Shown one piece after another: positions 35,166 through 47,300 of a stretch of 64,000 nt of DNA (the first letter of the stretch is position 1; every line of letters starts with the position of its first letter). Source of the stretch: Thiobacillus sp. (GTDB taxonomy: Bacteria > Pseudomonadota > Gammaproteobacteria > Burkholderiales > Thiobacillaceae). The notes under the pieces are model-generated. The model saw only the letters and a program-made list of their open reading frames with translations. It was not told the DNA's origin and ran no database searches. The stretch covers positions 38,467 through 102,466 of the forward strand of contig JAJPEP010000029.1 of assembly GCA_021166845.1 (NCBI GenBank). The letters are read 5' to 3'. Both the position numbers and the translations under genes were made by a program.

Positions 35166-36023
35166 TCAATCTTCACGCGCCTGCTCCTCGCGTGCCAGGG
35201 TGCGCAAGCCGTCGAGCGCGCTTCTGAGCGTGGCGCTGTCGCTGTCGCGCGGGAACACGATCCACGCCGGCAGCCTGAACTGCGGGCTGCCGGGCACGCG
35301 CCACAGTTTCCCCTCTTCGATGTAGCGCCGCACCAGGCGTTGCGGAAAATAGCCGCTGCCGCCGTAAATCAAGAGTTGCTGCACGCCCAGCCAGCCGATG
35401 TTGGCGACCAGCGTGGGCGGAGGCATGTCGGGAAAGCTCTCGCTGAACTGCGCATGGAATTCCGGCTCCCAGTCGATGTGGATGTAGCCCTCGTCCGGCC
35501 AGCCGCGCGCCAGATCGCTGGTCACCAGCAGCAGGGTTTCATCGAACAGCGGCTCCACCGCCAGCCCGGGGCGCGAGGTGGGCGTGTACATCACGCCGAT
35601 GTCCACCGAGCCTTCGATCAGGTTCTGCATGATGTCGGCCTCGAAGCCGATTTCGAGACGCAGCGAAACGTCCGGCGCGGCCTCGCGCATCCAGGCCACC
35701 CAGCGCGGCAGAAACCCTTCCCACAGCGCGATGCGGCCCGACAGCGTCAGCACATCGCGAAAGCCATGCGGCAGGCCGACATCGTGGCGCGCCTGCTCGA
35801 CCGTGCGTACCAGGTGCTTGGCGTGGCGCATAAAACGCTTGCCTGCAGGCGTCAGCTCCGCGCCATTGCGCCCACGCTGGAACAGGCGCGCGCCCAGCGT
35901 CGTTTCCAGCGAATGGATGCGCGCGCTTACGGTCGATTGCGTGACGTGCAGGCGGCTGGCGGCAGAAACGAAATTGCCGGTGGCGGCCACTGTCAGGAAA
36001 GTGCGGGCGAGTTCGGTGTCCAT
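35166..36023 (-). CDS. LysR-type transcriptional regulator
   Basis: A 285-residue LysR protein. Helix-turn-helix at residues 16-35 (NFVSAASRLHVTQSTVSARI), linker SLETTLGARLFQRGRNGAELTPAGKRF, and a co-inducer domain (residues 88-280, including GSVDIGVMYTPTSRPGL). Effector unknown. It is divergent from the dsrC-like gene at 36130 with a 106-base spacer that includes a TAGATATATAAGG stretch, so control of that gene is likely but inferred. Confidence 0.92.
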   Translation of the reverse strand: MDTELARTFLTVAATGNFVSAASRLHVTQSTVSARIHSLETTLGARLFQRGRNGAELTPAGKRFMRHAKHLVRTVEQARHDVGLPHGFRDVLTLSGRIALWEGFLPRWVAWMREAAPDVSLRLEIGFEADIMQNLIEGSVDIGVMYTPTSRPGLAVEPLFDETLLLVTSDLARGWPDEGYIHIDWEPEFHAQFSESFPDMPPPTLVANIGWLGVQQLLIYGGSGYFPQRLVRRYIEEGKLWRVPGSPQFRLPAWIVFPRDSDSATLRSALDGLRTLAREEQARED

Positions 36024-36129
36024 GTCTTATCTATCGGGTTTTTCGACATTAGACACCAAAATTAATCGTTTGATAGATATATAAGGGATCTCTAAACTAG
36101 CCTCATTGCAAAAGCAAAAGGAGTCCGCC

Positions 36130-36468
36130 ATGAATCAAACACCCGACCTCGCGGCCTTGATGCCGGAACGTGATGGAGAAGGCTATCTGATCGAGCCCGC
36201 CGACTGGAACGAGGACGTGGCCCAGGCCTTGGCCGAGGAAGCGAATATCCAGCTCAACGACGACCACTGGGACGTTATTCGCTTCATGCGCGACTACTTC
36301 GAGGAACACCAGGTCATCGCCGATGCCCGTTTCGTCATCAAGCATCTGGCTGGGCGCATGGGGAAAGACGCGCACAAAAAGCTGTTCGAGCTGTTTCCCT
36401 ACGGCTACGTCAAGCAGGCATGCATGATCGCCGGCATGCGGCGCCCGCGCGCCTGGAGCACGGGCTGA
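36130..36468 (+). CDS. DsrC/TusE-like sulfur-relay family protein lacking the C-terminal cysteine
   Basis: A 112-residue protein with the DsrC/TusE fold: EGYLIEPADWNEDVAQALAEE, then DHWDVIRFMRDYFEEHQV, and the C-terminal arm YGYVKQACMIAGMRRPRAW. In DsrC, two arm cysteines carry a trisulfide; here Cys98 sits at the upstream position but the penultimate residue is Thr111 and the chain ends STG, so the cysteine essential to both DsrC and TusE chemistry is absent. It therefore belongs to the variant paralogues of sulfur bacteria and may be regulatory. ATG 36130 has AAAAGGAG upstream; the adjacent divergent LysR gene probably controls it. Confidence 0.92.
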   Translation: MNQTPDLAALMPERDGEGYLIEPADWNEDVAQALAEEANIQLNDDHWDVIRFMRDYFEEHQVIADARFVIKHLAGRMGKDAHKKLFELFPYGYVKQACMIAGMRRPRAWSTG

Positions 36469-36567
36469 CGGCGCAACCGCGCTTCACGCCGGCGCGGCTT
36501 GAGGGGATTCTCTCGGGTATCGCCATGTTTCCCCCCGCTGCATTCATCCGGAAGGTTCACGATAATA

Positions 36568-37275
36568 ATGGTACGCAGACTGGCTTATTCGGTTTCGGAA
36601 CGAGAGCACCTGATTTCGGCGGTGGGCGGCCTGCTCGGCATCCTGGCGGCGCTGTGGGTCAGCCATTTCTGGCTCGACGGCCATGGCGGCGTGCTGGCGA
36701 TTGCATCGATGGGTTCCTCGGCCGTGTTGTTGTTCGCCGCGCCGCACGGCGCGATGTCGCAACCGTGGCCGGTGCTCGGCGGCCACCTGGTGTCGGCGCT
36801 GATCGGCGTCAGTTGCGCGCGCTGGCTGGGCGGCGAGCCGATGCTGGCCGCCGCGCTGGCAGTGTCGCTGTCGATCGCGGCCATGTACAAATTGCGCTGC
36901 CTGCACCCGCCGGGCGCGGCCACCGCCTTTTATGCGGTGCTCGGTGGAGAAGTCGTGCATGCGCTGGGTTATGCCTATCTGTTCAGCCCGGTGCTGCTGA
37001 ACGTCATCGTGTTGATGGTCGTGGCCGTGGCATTTAACTACCCCTTCGCCTGGCGGCGTTATCCGCAAAGCTGGCATCAGCGCATGCAACCCGTCGCCAT
37101 GACTGCCGAAAAAAGCATGATTCCGCACAGCAGCCTGGTCTACGCCCTGTCCCAGATCGACACCTTCGTCGACATCAGCGAAGACGATCTGCAGCGGATT
37201 TACGCGCTGGCGCTGGCGGACCCGCAGCATCCGGTTCCCGCAGCCACGTCGGAGCTCGCCGGGTCGCTGCGCTAA
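36568..37275 (+). CDS. HPP family integral membrane protein
   Basis: A 235-residue protein with about four to five membrane segments between residues 18 and 155 (LISAVGGLLGILAALWVS, GVLAIASMGSSAVLLF, AALAVSLSIAAMY, VLLNVIVLMVVAVAF) and the family motif CLHPPGAATAFYAVLGG. A soluble C-terminal tail (residues 160-235) has no CBS domains. Members of this family have been linked to nitrite transport in plastids and cyanobacteria; the bacterial role here is not established. The ATG at 36568 gives the expected N-terminus. Confidence 0.9.
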   Translation: MVRRLAYSVSEREHLISAVGGLLGILAALWVSHFWLDGHGGVLAIASMGSSAVLLFAAPHGAMSQPWPVLGGHLVSALIGVSCARWLGGEPMLAAALAVSLSIAAMYKLRCLHPPGAATAFYAVLGGEVVHALGYAYLFSPVLLNVIVLMVVAVAFNYPFAWRRYPQSWHQRMQPVAMTAEKSMIPHSSLVYALSQIDTFVDISEDDLQRIYALALADPQHPVPAATSELAGSLR

Positions 37276-37346
37276 CGGGAAGGGTTGGCCTCCGGGCGCG
37301 GCGCTGGACCTGTTTGCGCCTTTTGGGTTGAAGCGAATCGGAGAAG

Positions 37347-38264
37347 CTATCCCAGCGCGGTGTCCAGCATCATCATCACCACGAAGCCGCCGATGAGGCC
37401 GAGCGTGGCGGCCTGTTCGTGGCCCTTGCGGTGGGTTTCCGGGATGATTTCGTGCGACACCACCCAGATCATCGCGCCCGCGGCAAAGCCCAGCCCGGCC
37501 GGGTAGAGCGGCGCAAATCCCGAGGTGAGCGCGACGCCGACGATGGCGCCGAGCGGCTCGGCCAGTCCGGTGAGCGCGGCGATGGCGGCCGCCTGCCACG
37601 GCGCATAGGCGACGGTGCGCAGTGCCACGGCGACCACCAGGCCTTCGGGAACGTCCTGGAGCGCGATCGCCGCGGCCAGCGGCATCCCGACAGCGGTATC
37701 GCCGCCGGAAAAGCCGACGCCAATCGCCATGCCTTCTGGAAAATTGTGCAGGGCGATGGCGAACACCATCAGCCAGACGCGGCGCAGATGCATCCAGCCG
37801 GGGCCGTGGCGGCCGGCGCCGGGATGCTCGTGCGGCAGCGTCTTGTCGGCCAGCAGCAGGAACAGCGCGCCCAGCACAAACCCCACGGCGACGATGGTGG
37901 CGCCTGCCAGCTTGCTGCCGAGAATGTCGGTGCCAGCAGCGACGCCCGGCAGGATCAGCGAAAAACATGCGGCGGCCGCCATCACCCCGGCGCCGAACCC
38001 CAGCATCACATCTTCCCAGCGCGTGGAAATCTTGCGGATGAACAGCGCGGGCAGCGCGCCCAGCGCGGTGGCCAGCGCCGCCACGCCGGAGCCGGCCAGC
38101 GCCATCCCCATCGGCGTGCCGAGCCGGGCGCCGCCCTGCGCCCACGCCACCCACAGCAGTGCCGCCAGCAGCGCGAGCGCCAGCCCGCCGCTGCCGAATT
38201 TGAGCGTGGCGGCGTGGCGCGGGTCGGCAAAATAATCCTGCAAGGCACGGGCGGCGGTGTTCAT
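37347..38264 (-). CDS. ZIP family divalent metal transporter (GufA-like)
   Basis: A 305-residue transporter with eight predicted membrane helices. The metal-path motifs HNFPEGMAIGVGF (TM4) and QDVPEGLVVAVALR (TM5) are present, as is SHEIIPETHRKGHE near the C-terminus. A short His-containing cytoplasmic loop (LPHEHPGAGRHGPG) may sense or bind metal. Likely substrate zinc, possibly also iron or manganese. It is downstream of katG on the same strand, 151 bases away, and the gap has no regulator. Confidence 0.92.
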   Translation of the reverse strand: MNTAARALQDYFADPRHAATLKFGSGGLALALLAALLWVAWAQGGARLGTPMGMALAGSGVAALATALGALPALFIRKISTRWEDVMLGFGAGVMAAAACFSLILPGVAAGTDILGSKLAGATIVAVGFVLGALFLLLADKTLPHEHPGAGRHGPGWMHLRRVWLMVFAIALHNFPEGMAIGVGFSGGDTAVGMPLAAAIALQDVPEGLVVAVALRTVAYAPWQAAAIAALTGLAEPLGAIVGVALTSGFAPLYPAGLGFAAGAMIWVVSHEIIPETHRKGHEQAATLGLIGGFVVMMMLDTALG

Positions 38265-38415
38265 GGTTTCACTTTAGCCAATACCCGACGCCTCATCCTG
38301 GTCCAGGCCGGTATTCATCGTAGGTGGCGCTCGTTATGCCCATAGCGATCATGGTGTTCTCCTTTTCATGGTTTGGGCGGGGCTTTGCGCCCCACCCGTC
38401 GTCAGGTCTCCGAGT

Positions 38416-40713
<2,298 letters not shown>

Positions 40714-41619
40714 ATGACCCTGCAAGAACTGAAATATCTGGTTGCACTGGCCGACCACGGTCACTTCGGTCGCGCGGCGGAAGCCTGCTTCATCACCCAG
40801 TCGACGCTGTCCACCCAGATCAAGAAGCTGGAGGATTTTCTCGGCGTGACGCTGTTCGACCGCAGCCTGAAGCGCGTCACCCCGACGCCGATCGGCCAGG
40901 AAATCCTGCAAGCCGCGCGCAGCATCGTCGAGGAATCCGAGCGCATCCGCGAACTGGCGAAGCACGCCCAGAATCCGATGGCGCGCACGATTCATCTCGG
41001 CGTGATCCCCACGCTGGGGCCGTATTACCTGCCGCATGCGCTGACCCTGGTGCACAAAAAGCACCCCGACCTGCGGCTGCTGCTGCGCGAGGAAATGACG
41101 CCGCAGATCCTCGAACACCTGGCCAACGGCAAGCTCGATGCCGGCCTGCTGGCGCTGCCCGTCAACGACGACAGCCTGCGCGTCGAGCCGCTGTTCTACG
41201 AACCGTTTTTAGCCGCGCTGCCCGCTGGGCACCCGCTTGCCAAACGCGATTCGCTGAAGGTGTCCGACATCATCAACGAAAAACTTCTGCTGCTCGACGA
41301 AGGGCACTGCCTGCGCGACCAGGCGCTCGACGTCTGCGGCTCCGGCTCGCGCGGCCGCGAGGAGGTGCGCGCCACCAGCCTGGAAACCCTGCGCCAGATG
41401 GTGGCGATGGGGCTGGGGCTGACGCTGCTGCCGGCGCTGGCGGTGGACGCCGGGCCGCGCGTCAGCAAAAAGGCGGTCGAAATCCGCCCCTTCAAGTCGC
41501 CGCCGCCGGGGCGCACCATCGCCCTGGTGTGGCGCCGCCGTGCGCCGTTCCCGGAGACCTTCGAGCAGCTGGCGCAAACCCTGAAAAATGCACTGCCCGG
41601 CGACGTGGAAGCTGTCTAG
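40714..41619 (+). CDS. oxyR: Hydrogen peroxide-inducible regulator OxyR
   Basis: A 301-residue LysR-type peroxide sensor. The helix-turn-helix is in HFGRAAEACFITQSTLSTQIKKLE. The two redox cysteines Cys199 and Cys208 fall at the same numbers as in E. coli OxyR, in the DEGHCLRDQALDVCG segment, so the protein should form the activating disulfide. It lies divergently from katG. Confidence 0.97.
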   Translation: MTLQELKYLVALADHGHFGRAAEACFITQSTLSTQIKKLEDFLGVTLFDRSLKRVTPTPIGQEILQAARSIVEESERIRELAKHAQNPMARTIHLGVIPTLGPYYLPHALTLVHKKHPDLRLLLREEMTPQILEHLANGKLDAGLLALPVNDDSLRVEPLFYEPFLAALPAGHPLAKRDSLKVSDIINEKLLLLDEGHCLRDQALDVCGSGSRGREEVRATSLETLRQMVAMGLGLTLLPALAVDAGPRVSKKAVEIRPFKSPPPGRTIALVWRRRAPFPETFEQLAQTLKNALPGDVEAV

Positions 41620-41720
41620 CAGACTGTCGTCCTGGATCGGCTCGCATTCATCTCGCGTTCATCGGAGCTTGCGTATGTTCTACCCAGCCGGGTTTGAGAC
41701 TCGTTTAGAATCGCTTCACC

Positions 41721-43127
41721 TTGAACCCCATTCCGCATCGCCTCCTGTTGTGCGCATCGCTTGCGCTGTGGTCGTCGTGGTCGTGGGGCCGCGCGGCGGC
41801 GCTCGACCTGCCTGAGCGCCCCGGCGCGTTCTGGTCGCAGCGCGATGCGCTGCCGCCCCAGGCGCCGCCCGCCCGGCTTGACCCGATCCGTTTCGACAGC
41901 CTGGCCGCGCTGACCGAGCACGCCCTGCGCCGGCGTCCCGAAGCGCGCGCCGCCTGGCTCGGCATCCAGGCCGAGGCGGCAAGGCTGGATGCCGCGGAGG
42001 CCGCCAACTGGCCGACGCTGACCGGGCAACTGAACCTCAGCCAGAGCCGCGCACTATCGAGTTCCGGCACAACGGCGCCGACGCTGCATCGCTACGGCCC
42101 CAGCCTCGGCCTGGCCTACGTGCTGTACGACTTCGGCGCACGCGAAGCCAGCATCGACGCCCAGCGCTACCAGCTCATCGCCAGCCTGCTGGCCAACAAC
42201 CGCACGCTGCAGGACACGGTCGCCGAAGTCGAATCGGCTTATTTCGCGGTGCTCGCCGCGCGCGCGCAGCGGACGGCGCAGGCCGAACAGGAAGCCGCGC
42301 TACAGGCCAGCCTCGACGCAGTCGAGTTGCGCCTGCGCGGCGGGCTGGCGGCGCGCGCCGACCTGTTGCGTGCGCGCGCCGCCCTGAGCGAAGCGACGCT
42401 GGCGCGGCAGCTGGCGGAGCGGGATATCGCCAAGGCCGAGGCCATGCTGAAACAGGCGACCGGCATCGAGCAGACGCGTCCGCTGCTGCTCGACTGGGAA
42501 ACCGCACTGCCGCCTGCGTTGGACGCCGCGACCCTGCTGGCCGAACTGCTGGCCGAAGCCGGGCAGCAGCGCCCCGATCTGCACGCTCTGCAGGCCGCCG
42601 CAGCGAGCGCGCGCGCCGAGGCCGCACGTGCGCAGGCAGCGCGCTGGCCGAGCCTGTCGCTGGCCGCCAATACCGGTCGGACCTTCTTCCTGGAAGACGA
42701 GCGGTCGCCGTCGACTTCCTACAGCGTCGGCGTGAACCTGTCGGCGCCGCTGTTCGACGGCGGGCGGCTGGCGGCGCAGGCGCGCGCCGCCGAACGCGAC
42801 GCCGAGCGCCTGCAGGCCGAGGCCGACAGCCAGCGCAGCCAGGTGGCCTTGAACGTGGCCGAGGCGTATCACGACGTGCGCCACGCGCAGGATCGGCGCG
42901 AAGGCGTGGCGGTGCAGTTCGACAGCGCCAGCGAATCGGCGCAGGCCGCCGAGGCGCGCTACATCGCCGGCGTCGGCAGCCTGCTGGAATGGCTGACCGC
43001 GCAGGCCGATCTGGCGCGCGCGCGGCAGACGCAGGCGCAGGCCGATTCCGACTGGCTGGCCGCCTTTTCCCGTCTCAACCATGCGCTGGGCCGCCTGCCC
43101 GCCATTACCCCCGAGAGCACCCCATGA
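41721..43127 (+). CDS. TolC-family outer membrane efflux channel
   Basis: A 468-residue outer-membrane factor starting at a TTG. A signal-like N-terminus (RLLLCASLALWSSWSWG) is followed by two OEP repeats of long Ala/Glu/Arg-rich helices (residues 60-260 and 270-460), with beta-strand sections such as LGLAYVLYDFGAREA and YSVGVNLSAPLFDGGRLA, the diagnostic OEP strand motif repeated once per half. It is the first gene of a three-gene efflux operon and overlaps the adaptor by 4 bases. Confidence 0.92.
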   Translation: MNPIPHRLLLCASLALWSSWSWGRAAALDLPERPGAFWSQRDALPPQAPPARLDPIRFDSLAALTEHALRRRPEARAAWLGIQAEAARLDAAEAANWPTLTGQLNLSQSRALSSSGTTAPTLHRYGPSLGLAYVLYDFGAREASIDAQRYQLIASLLANNRTLQDTVAEVESAYFAVLAARAQRTAQAEQEAALQASLDAVELRLRGGLAARADLLRARAALSEATLARQLAERDIAKAEAMLKQATGIEQTRPLLLDWETALPPALDAATLLAELLAEAGQQRPDLHALQAAAASARAEAARAQAARWPSLSLAANTGRTFFLEDERSPSTSYSVGVNLSAPLFDGGRLAAQARAAERDAERLQAEADSQRSQVALNVAEAYHDVRHAQDRREGVAVQFDSASESAQAAEARYIAGVGSLLEWLTAQADLARARQTQAQADSDWLAAFSRLNHALGRLPAITPESTP

Positions 43128-44248
43128 AAGTTCGCCTGCTCGTCATCGTCATCGTGCTGGCCTTGATCGCCGGCGTGGTGGTTCGCACCCAGTTCGCGGA
43201 AACCGGTGACGGCAAGCAGGGCGGCGAGCAGGCGCTTGCGGTGAAGACCGTGCCGGTGGCGGTGCGCGACTTCCCGCGCGTGATCGATCTGCCCGGCACG
43301 CTGGAAGCCGCGCAGCAGGTGGTCATCGTCGCCCAGGCCAGCGGCACGGTGCTGCGCCAGCATGTGCAGGAAGGCGCCCAGGTGCGGGCGGGCGAGGTGC
43401 TGTTCACGCTCGATGCGCGGCCGGCGCAGGCGCGCATCGCGCAAAGCCAGGCGGCGCTGGCCGGCGCGCGCGCCGAAACCGCCGAGGCGGAACAGAAGCT
43501 GGCGCGCCTGGCGCCGCTGATGCAGCCGGGCTACATCAGCCGCCAGGAATTCGACGACGCCCAGGTGGCGCTGGAAACCGCGCGCGCGCGCGCCGGCAGC
43601 GCGCGCGCCGAACTGGAGGCGGCGCGCATCGAGGTCGGGCACGCCCAGATCCGCTCGCCGATCGCCGGACGCGTCGGGCGCATCGCAATCCGCCAGGGCA
43701 GCCTGGTGCAGGCCGGCGGCGAGCCGCTCACCACGATCGTTGCGCCAGGTGCGCTGGACGTGCGCGCGGGGCTGGCCGAGGCCGACTGGCCGCAGCTTGA
43801 CGCGGCGCGCGCGGCGGGCAGGGTGATGGCCGAGGCGTACCCGGACCTGCCCGGCGCGACAGGCCAGCCGACGCCCGCCGCGCGCGGCGAACTGGTGTTC
43901 GTCGACACCCAGCTCGACCCTGCCACCGGCGCGGTGCCGCTGAAGGTGCGGCTCGAGGGTTCGCCGGGCGCGCTGCTGCCCGGCCAGGGCGTGCGGCTGC
44001 GGTTGCTGCTGGGCAGCCTCGCCGACGTCATGGTGCTGCCCGAGGCGGCGTTGCAGTACGGCCAGGACGGCGCCTATGTCTACGTGGTGCGCGACGGCCG
44101 CGCAGTGGTGCAGCCGGTGCGCGCGACGCATAGCCTCGATGGCCGGCAGGTGGTCGAGGGCGAACTGCAGGCGGGCGAGGCGGTGCTGGTCGAAATCCCC
44201 AAACGCCTGAAGGCGGGCGGCAAGGTCACGCTCGAAGAAAAACCATGA
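43124..44248 (+). CDS. RND efflux periplasmic adaptor (membrane fusion protein)
   Basis: A 374-residue adaptor with an N-terminal membrane anchor (LLVIVIVLALIAGVVV). It has split biotinyl-lipoyl halves (GTLEAAQQVVIVAQASGTV and IRSPIAGRVGRIAIRQGSLV), a coiled-coil hairpin between them (residues 95-165, Ala/Glu/Arg-rich) and a beta-barrel region that includes VFVDTQLDPATGAVPLKVR. It connects the TolC-like channel and the RND pump of the same operon. Confidence 0.94.
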   Translation: MKVRLLVIVIVLALIAGVVVRTQFAETGDGKQGGEQALAVKTVPVAVRDFPRVIDLPGTLEAAQQVVIVAQASGTVLRQHVQEGAQVRAGEVLFTLDARPAQARIAQSQAALAGARAETAEAEQKLARLAPLMQPGYISRQEFDDAQVALETARARAGSARAELEAARIEVGHAQIRSPIAGRVGRIAIRQGSLVQAGGEPLTTIVAPGALDVRAGLAEADWPQLDAARAAGRVMAEAYPDLPGATGQPTPAARGELVFVDTQLDPATGAVPLKVRLEGSPGALLPGQGVRLRLLLGSLADVMVLPEAALQYGQDGAYVYVVRDGRAVVQPVRATHSLDGRQVVEGELQAGEAVLVEIPKRLKAGGKVTLEEKP

Positions 44249-44280
44249 AACGGGTAAAGCCTGTCCGGATGTTTTCTTCG

Positions 44281-44310
44281 CATCCCTTTGCGCCCTTCGC
44301 GGATCAATTC
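44281..44310 (+). repeat. Second copy of the TTCGCGGAT intergenic motif
   Basis: TGCGCCCTTCGCGGATCAAT resembles 16111-16140 (TCCTTCGCGGAT). It fills most of the 73-base gap between the adaptor and pump genes and ends 11 bases before the pump start codon. It may be a remnant of a dispersed element rather than a regulatory site. Confidence 0.4.
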
Positions 44311-44321
44311 TTCTCTTTCCC

Positions 44322-47300
44322 ATGAACCTGTCGCGCATCTTCATCGAACGCCCGGTCGCCACGCTGATGCTGGTGCTGGCGATGGTGCTGTTCGGCGCGC
44401 TGGCCTACAAGCAGCTGCCGGTCAACGATCTGCCGCAGGTCGATTTTCCGACCCTGCGCATCACCGCCAGCCTGCCGGGCGCCAACCCCGAGACCATGGC
44501 CAACACGGTGGCGATGCCGCTGGAGCGCCAGCTGTCGACGGTGTCAGGGATCGAGTCGATGAGCTCGCAGTCGAGCCAGGGTTCGACCCGCATCACGCTG
44601 CAGTTCGAGCTTTCGCGCGACATCGACGCCGCCGCGCAGGACGTGCAGACCGCGATCGCGCAGGCGGCGCGCAACCTGCCCGCCGGGATGGATCCGCCGC
44701 AAATAAGAAAGATCAATCCGGCCGATGCGGCGATCCTGTATCTGGCGCTGTCGGCCGAGCGCCTGCCGCTGACCGAGCTCGATGCGGTGGCCGACTCGCG
44801 GGTGGCGCAGCGCCTGTCGGGCATGAGCGGCGTGGCGCAGGTGCTGGTGTTCGGCTCGCAGAAATACGCGCTGCGGCTGTATCTCGACCCCGCCAAGCTG
44901 CAGCAGCGCGGGCTGAGTTTTCCCGACGTCATCCAGGCCGTGCAGTCGGCCAATGCCAATCTGCCGTCGGGCACGCTCGACGGCGCCAGCCGCGCCTATT
45001 CGGTGAAGGCGCCGGTGTCGCTCGCCAACGCGGAAGATTTCGGCGACATCATCGTCGCCTACAAGGATGGCGTGGCGCTCAGGGTGAAGGATCTGGGGCG
45101 CGCCGAAGACAGCGTCGAAAATGACAAGACGCGCACCTGGTACAACGGCACCCGTGCCATCGTGCTGGCGGTGCAGCGCCAACCGGGGGCCAATACGGTC
45201 GAGGTGGCCGAGCGCATCCGCGCGATGCTGCCGCAGATTGAGGCCGACCTGCCCGACGGGGTCAAGCTGCAGGTGCATTCCGACCGCTCGCGCTTCGTCA
45301 AGGACACGCTGCACGAGGTGAACTTCACCCTGGTGCTGGCCCTGATCCTGGTGATCCTGGTCATCTTCGCCTTTCTGCACAACCTGCGCGCCACCCTGAT
45401 CGCCGCGCTGGTGCTGCCGAGCTCGCTGCTGGGCACCTTCGCCTTCATGCACCTGGCGGGCTACAGCCTCAACAATCTGAGCCTGATGGCGATCATCCTG
45501 GCGATCGGCTTCGTGGTCGACGACGCGGTGGTGGTGATCGAGAACATCACGCGCCATCTCGACATGGGCAAGTCGCGCTATCAGGCCGCGCTCGACGGCG
45601 CGCAGGAAATCGGCTTCACCGTGGTGTCGATGACGGCGTCGCTGGCGGCGGTGTTCCTGCCGATCCTGTTCATGGGCGGCATGATCGGGCGCCTGTTCCA
45701 GGAATTCGCCATCAGCATCGCCGTCGCCGTGCTGCTGTCCGGCGTGGTGGCGCTGACCCTCACTCCCATGCTGTGCGCGCGCGGGCTGTCGCACGAAGCG
45801 CTCAACAACCCCCTGTCGCGCGGCTTCGAGGCCGGCTTCAGGCGTTTCCAGAATTTCTACGGCGCCAGCCTGCGCGCCAGCATGCGCCATCGCGGCGCCA
45901 TGCTGCTGCTGTCGGCGGCGGTGCTGGGCGGCATGGTCTGGCTGGCCGGCCAGGTCAAGCAGGGCTTCATTCCGCGCGTCGATTCCGGGATGGTTTTCGC
46001 CAGCATCCAGTACCCGGAAGGCATCCCGTTCGAGGAGCTCTCCACCCGCCAGCAACACCTCGCCGACATCGTGCGGAAGCATCCCGCGGTCGAAGGCCTG
46101 ATGTCCTCCGCCGGGCAGGCCGGCGGCGGCATCTCCGGCTCCAACGTCGGCCGGCTGGTGATCCGCCTGACGCCGCGCGACACCCGGATCGGCGCCGACG
46201 AAGTGATCGACGAGCTGCGCGCGGCGACGCGCCAGGTCGGCGGCGTCAACGTCACGCTGCAGAATCCGGCGTCGATCAACGTCGGCTCGCTGATTTCCAG
46301 CAGCGACTACCAGCTGACCCTGAAGTCGAGCGATTTCGAGGCGCTGAAAGCCGCCGCTGCGGCGGTCGAGAAGCGCCTCGACGAAGTGCCGCTGCTGCTC
46401 GACGTCAACAGCAACCTGGAGCTGCGCAACCCCGAACTGCGCGTGATCCTCGATCCGGTGCAGGCGGCGCGGCTGGGGATCAGCGCGCAGCAGGTGCAGC
46501 AGGTCCTGTACGACGCGCTGGGCGGACGCCGCATCAGCGAGATCTACGGCGTCGATGACCAGTACACGGTCAGCCTGAACATCCTGCCCGAAGCGCAGCT
46601 GAATCCGGCCATCATCGGCCAGCTGCCGCTAAGGACCGTGTCGGGCGAACTGACCCGGCTCGACGCGGTGGCGAGGGTCGAGCCCGGGGTGGGACCGATC
46701 GCGGTGCATCACTACGGGCAGCAGCCGGCGGTCACGCTGTCGTTCAACCTGGCGCCCGGCGCGTCGCTCAACGCCGCGCTCGATGCCGCGCTGGCCGCCG
46801 CCAACGAGGTGCTGCCGGCCGAGGTCAGCGCCGAGCTCACCGGCGCGGCGCAGAAATTCCAGGAGTCGACCGTCACCCTGCCCTGGCTGCTGCTGTTCAC
46901 CGTGCTCGTCATCTACATGGTGCTGGCGGTGCTGTACGAACACCTCGGCCATCCGCTCACCATCCTCACCGCGCTGCCGCTGGCGGGGGCAGGCGCCTTG
47001 CTGGTGCTGCTGCTGCTGGAGGTGGAGCTCAATATCTTCAGCTTCGTCGGCCTCATCCTGCTGGTGGGACTGGTGAAGAAGAACGGCATCATGATGATCG
47101 ACTTTGCGCTCACCCGGCAGCGCGCGGGGATGAGCGCCGAGGACGCCATCGTCGAGGCCAGCCTGGTGCGCCTGCGCCCGATCATGATGACCACGCTGTC
47201 CACCATCGTCGCCACCCTGCCGATCGCCATCGGCTTCGGCGCCGGCGCCGAAGCGCGGCGGCCGCTCGGCATCGCCGTTGTCGGCGGCATGCTGTTCTCG

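Noticed and set aside
38293..38352. 19-codon minus-strand frame with a good AGGAG site between katG and the ZIP transporter
   Set aside because: Too short to support without comparison, and the peptide (MIAMGITSATYDEYRPGPG) shows no recognisable character; it may be part of an intergenic repeat fragment.
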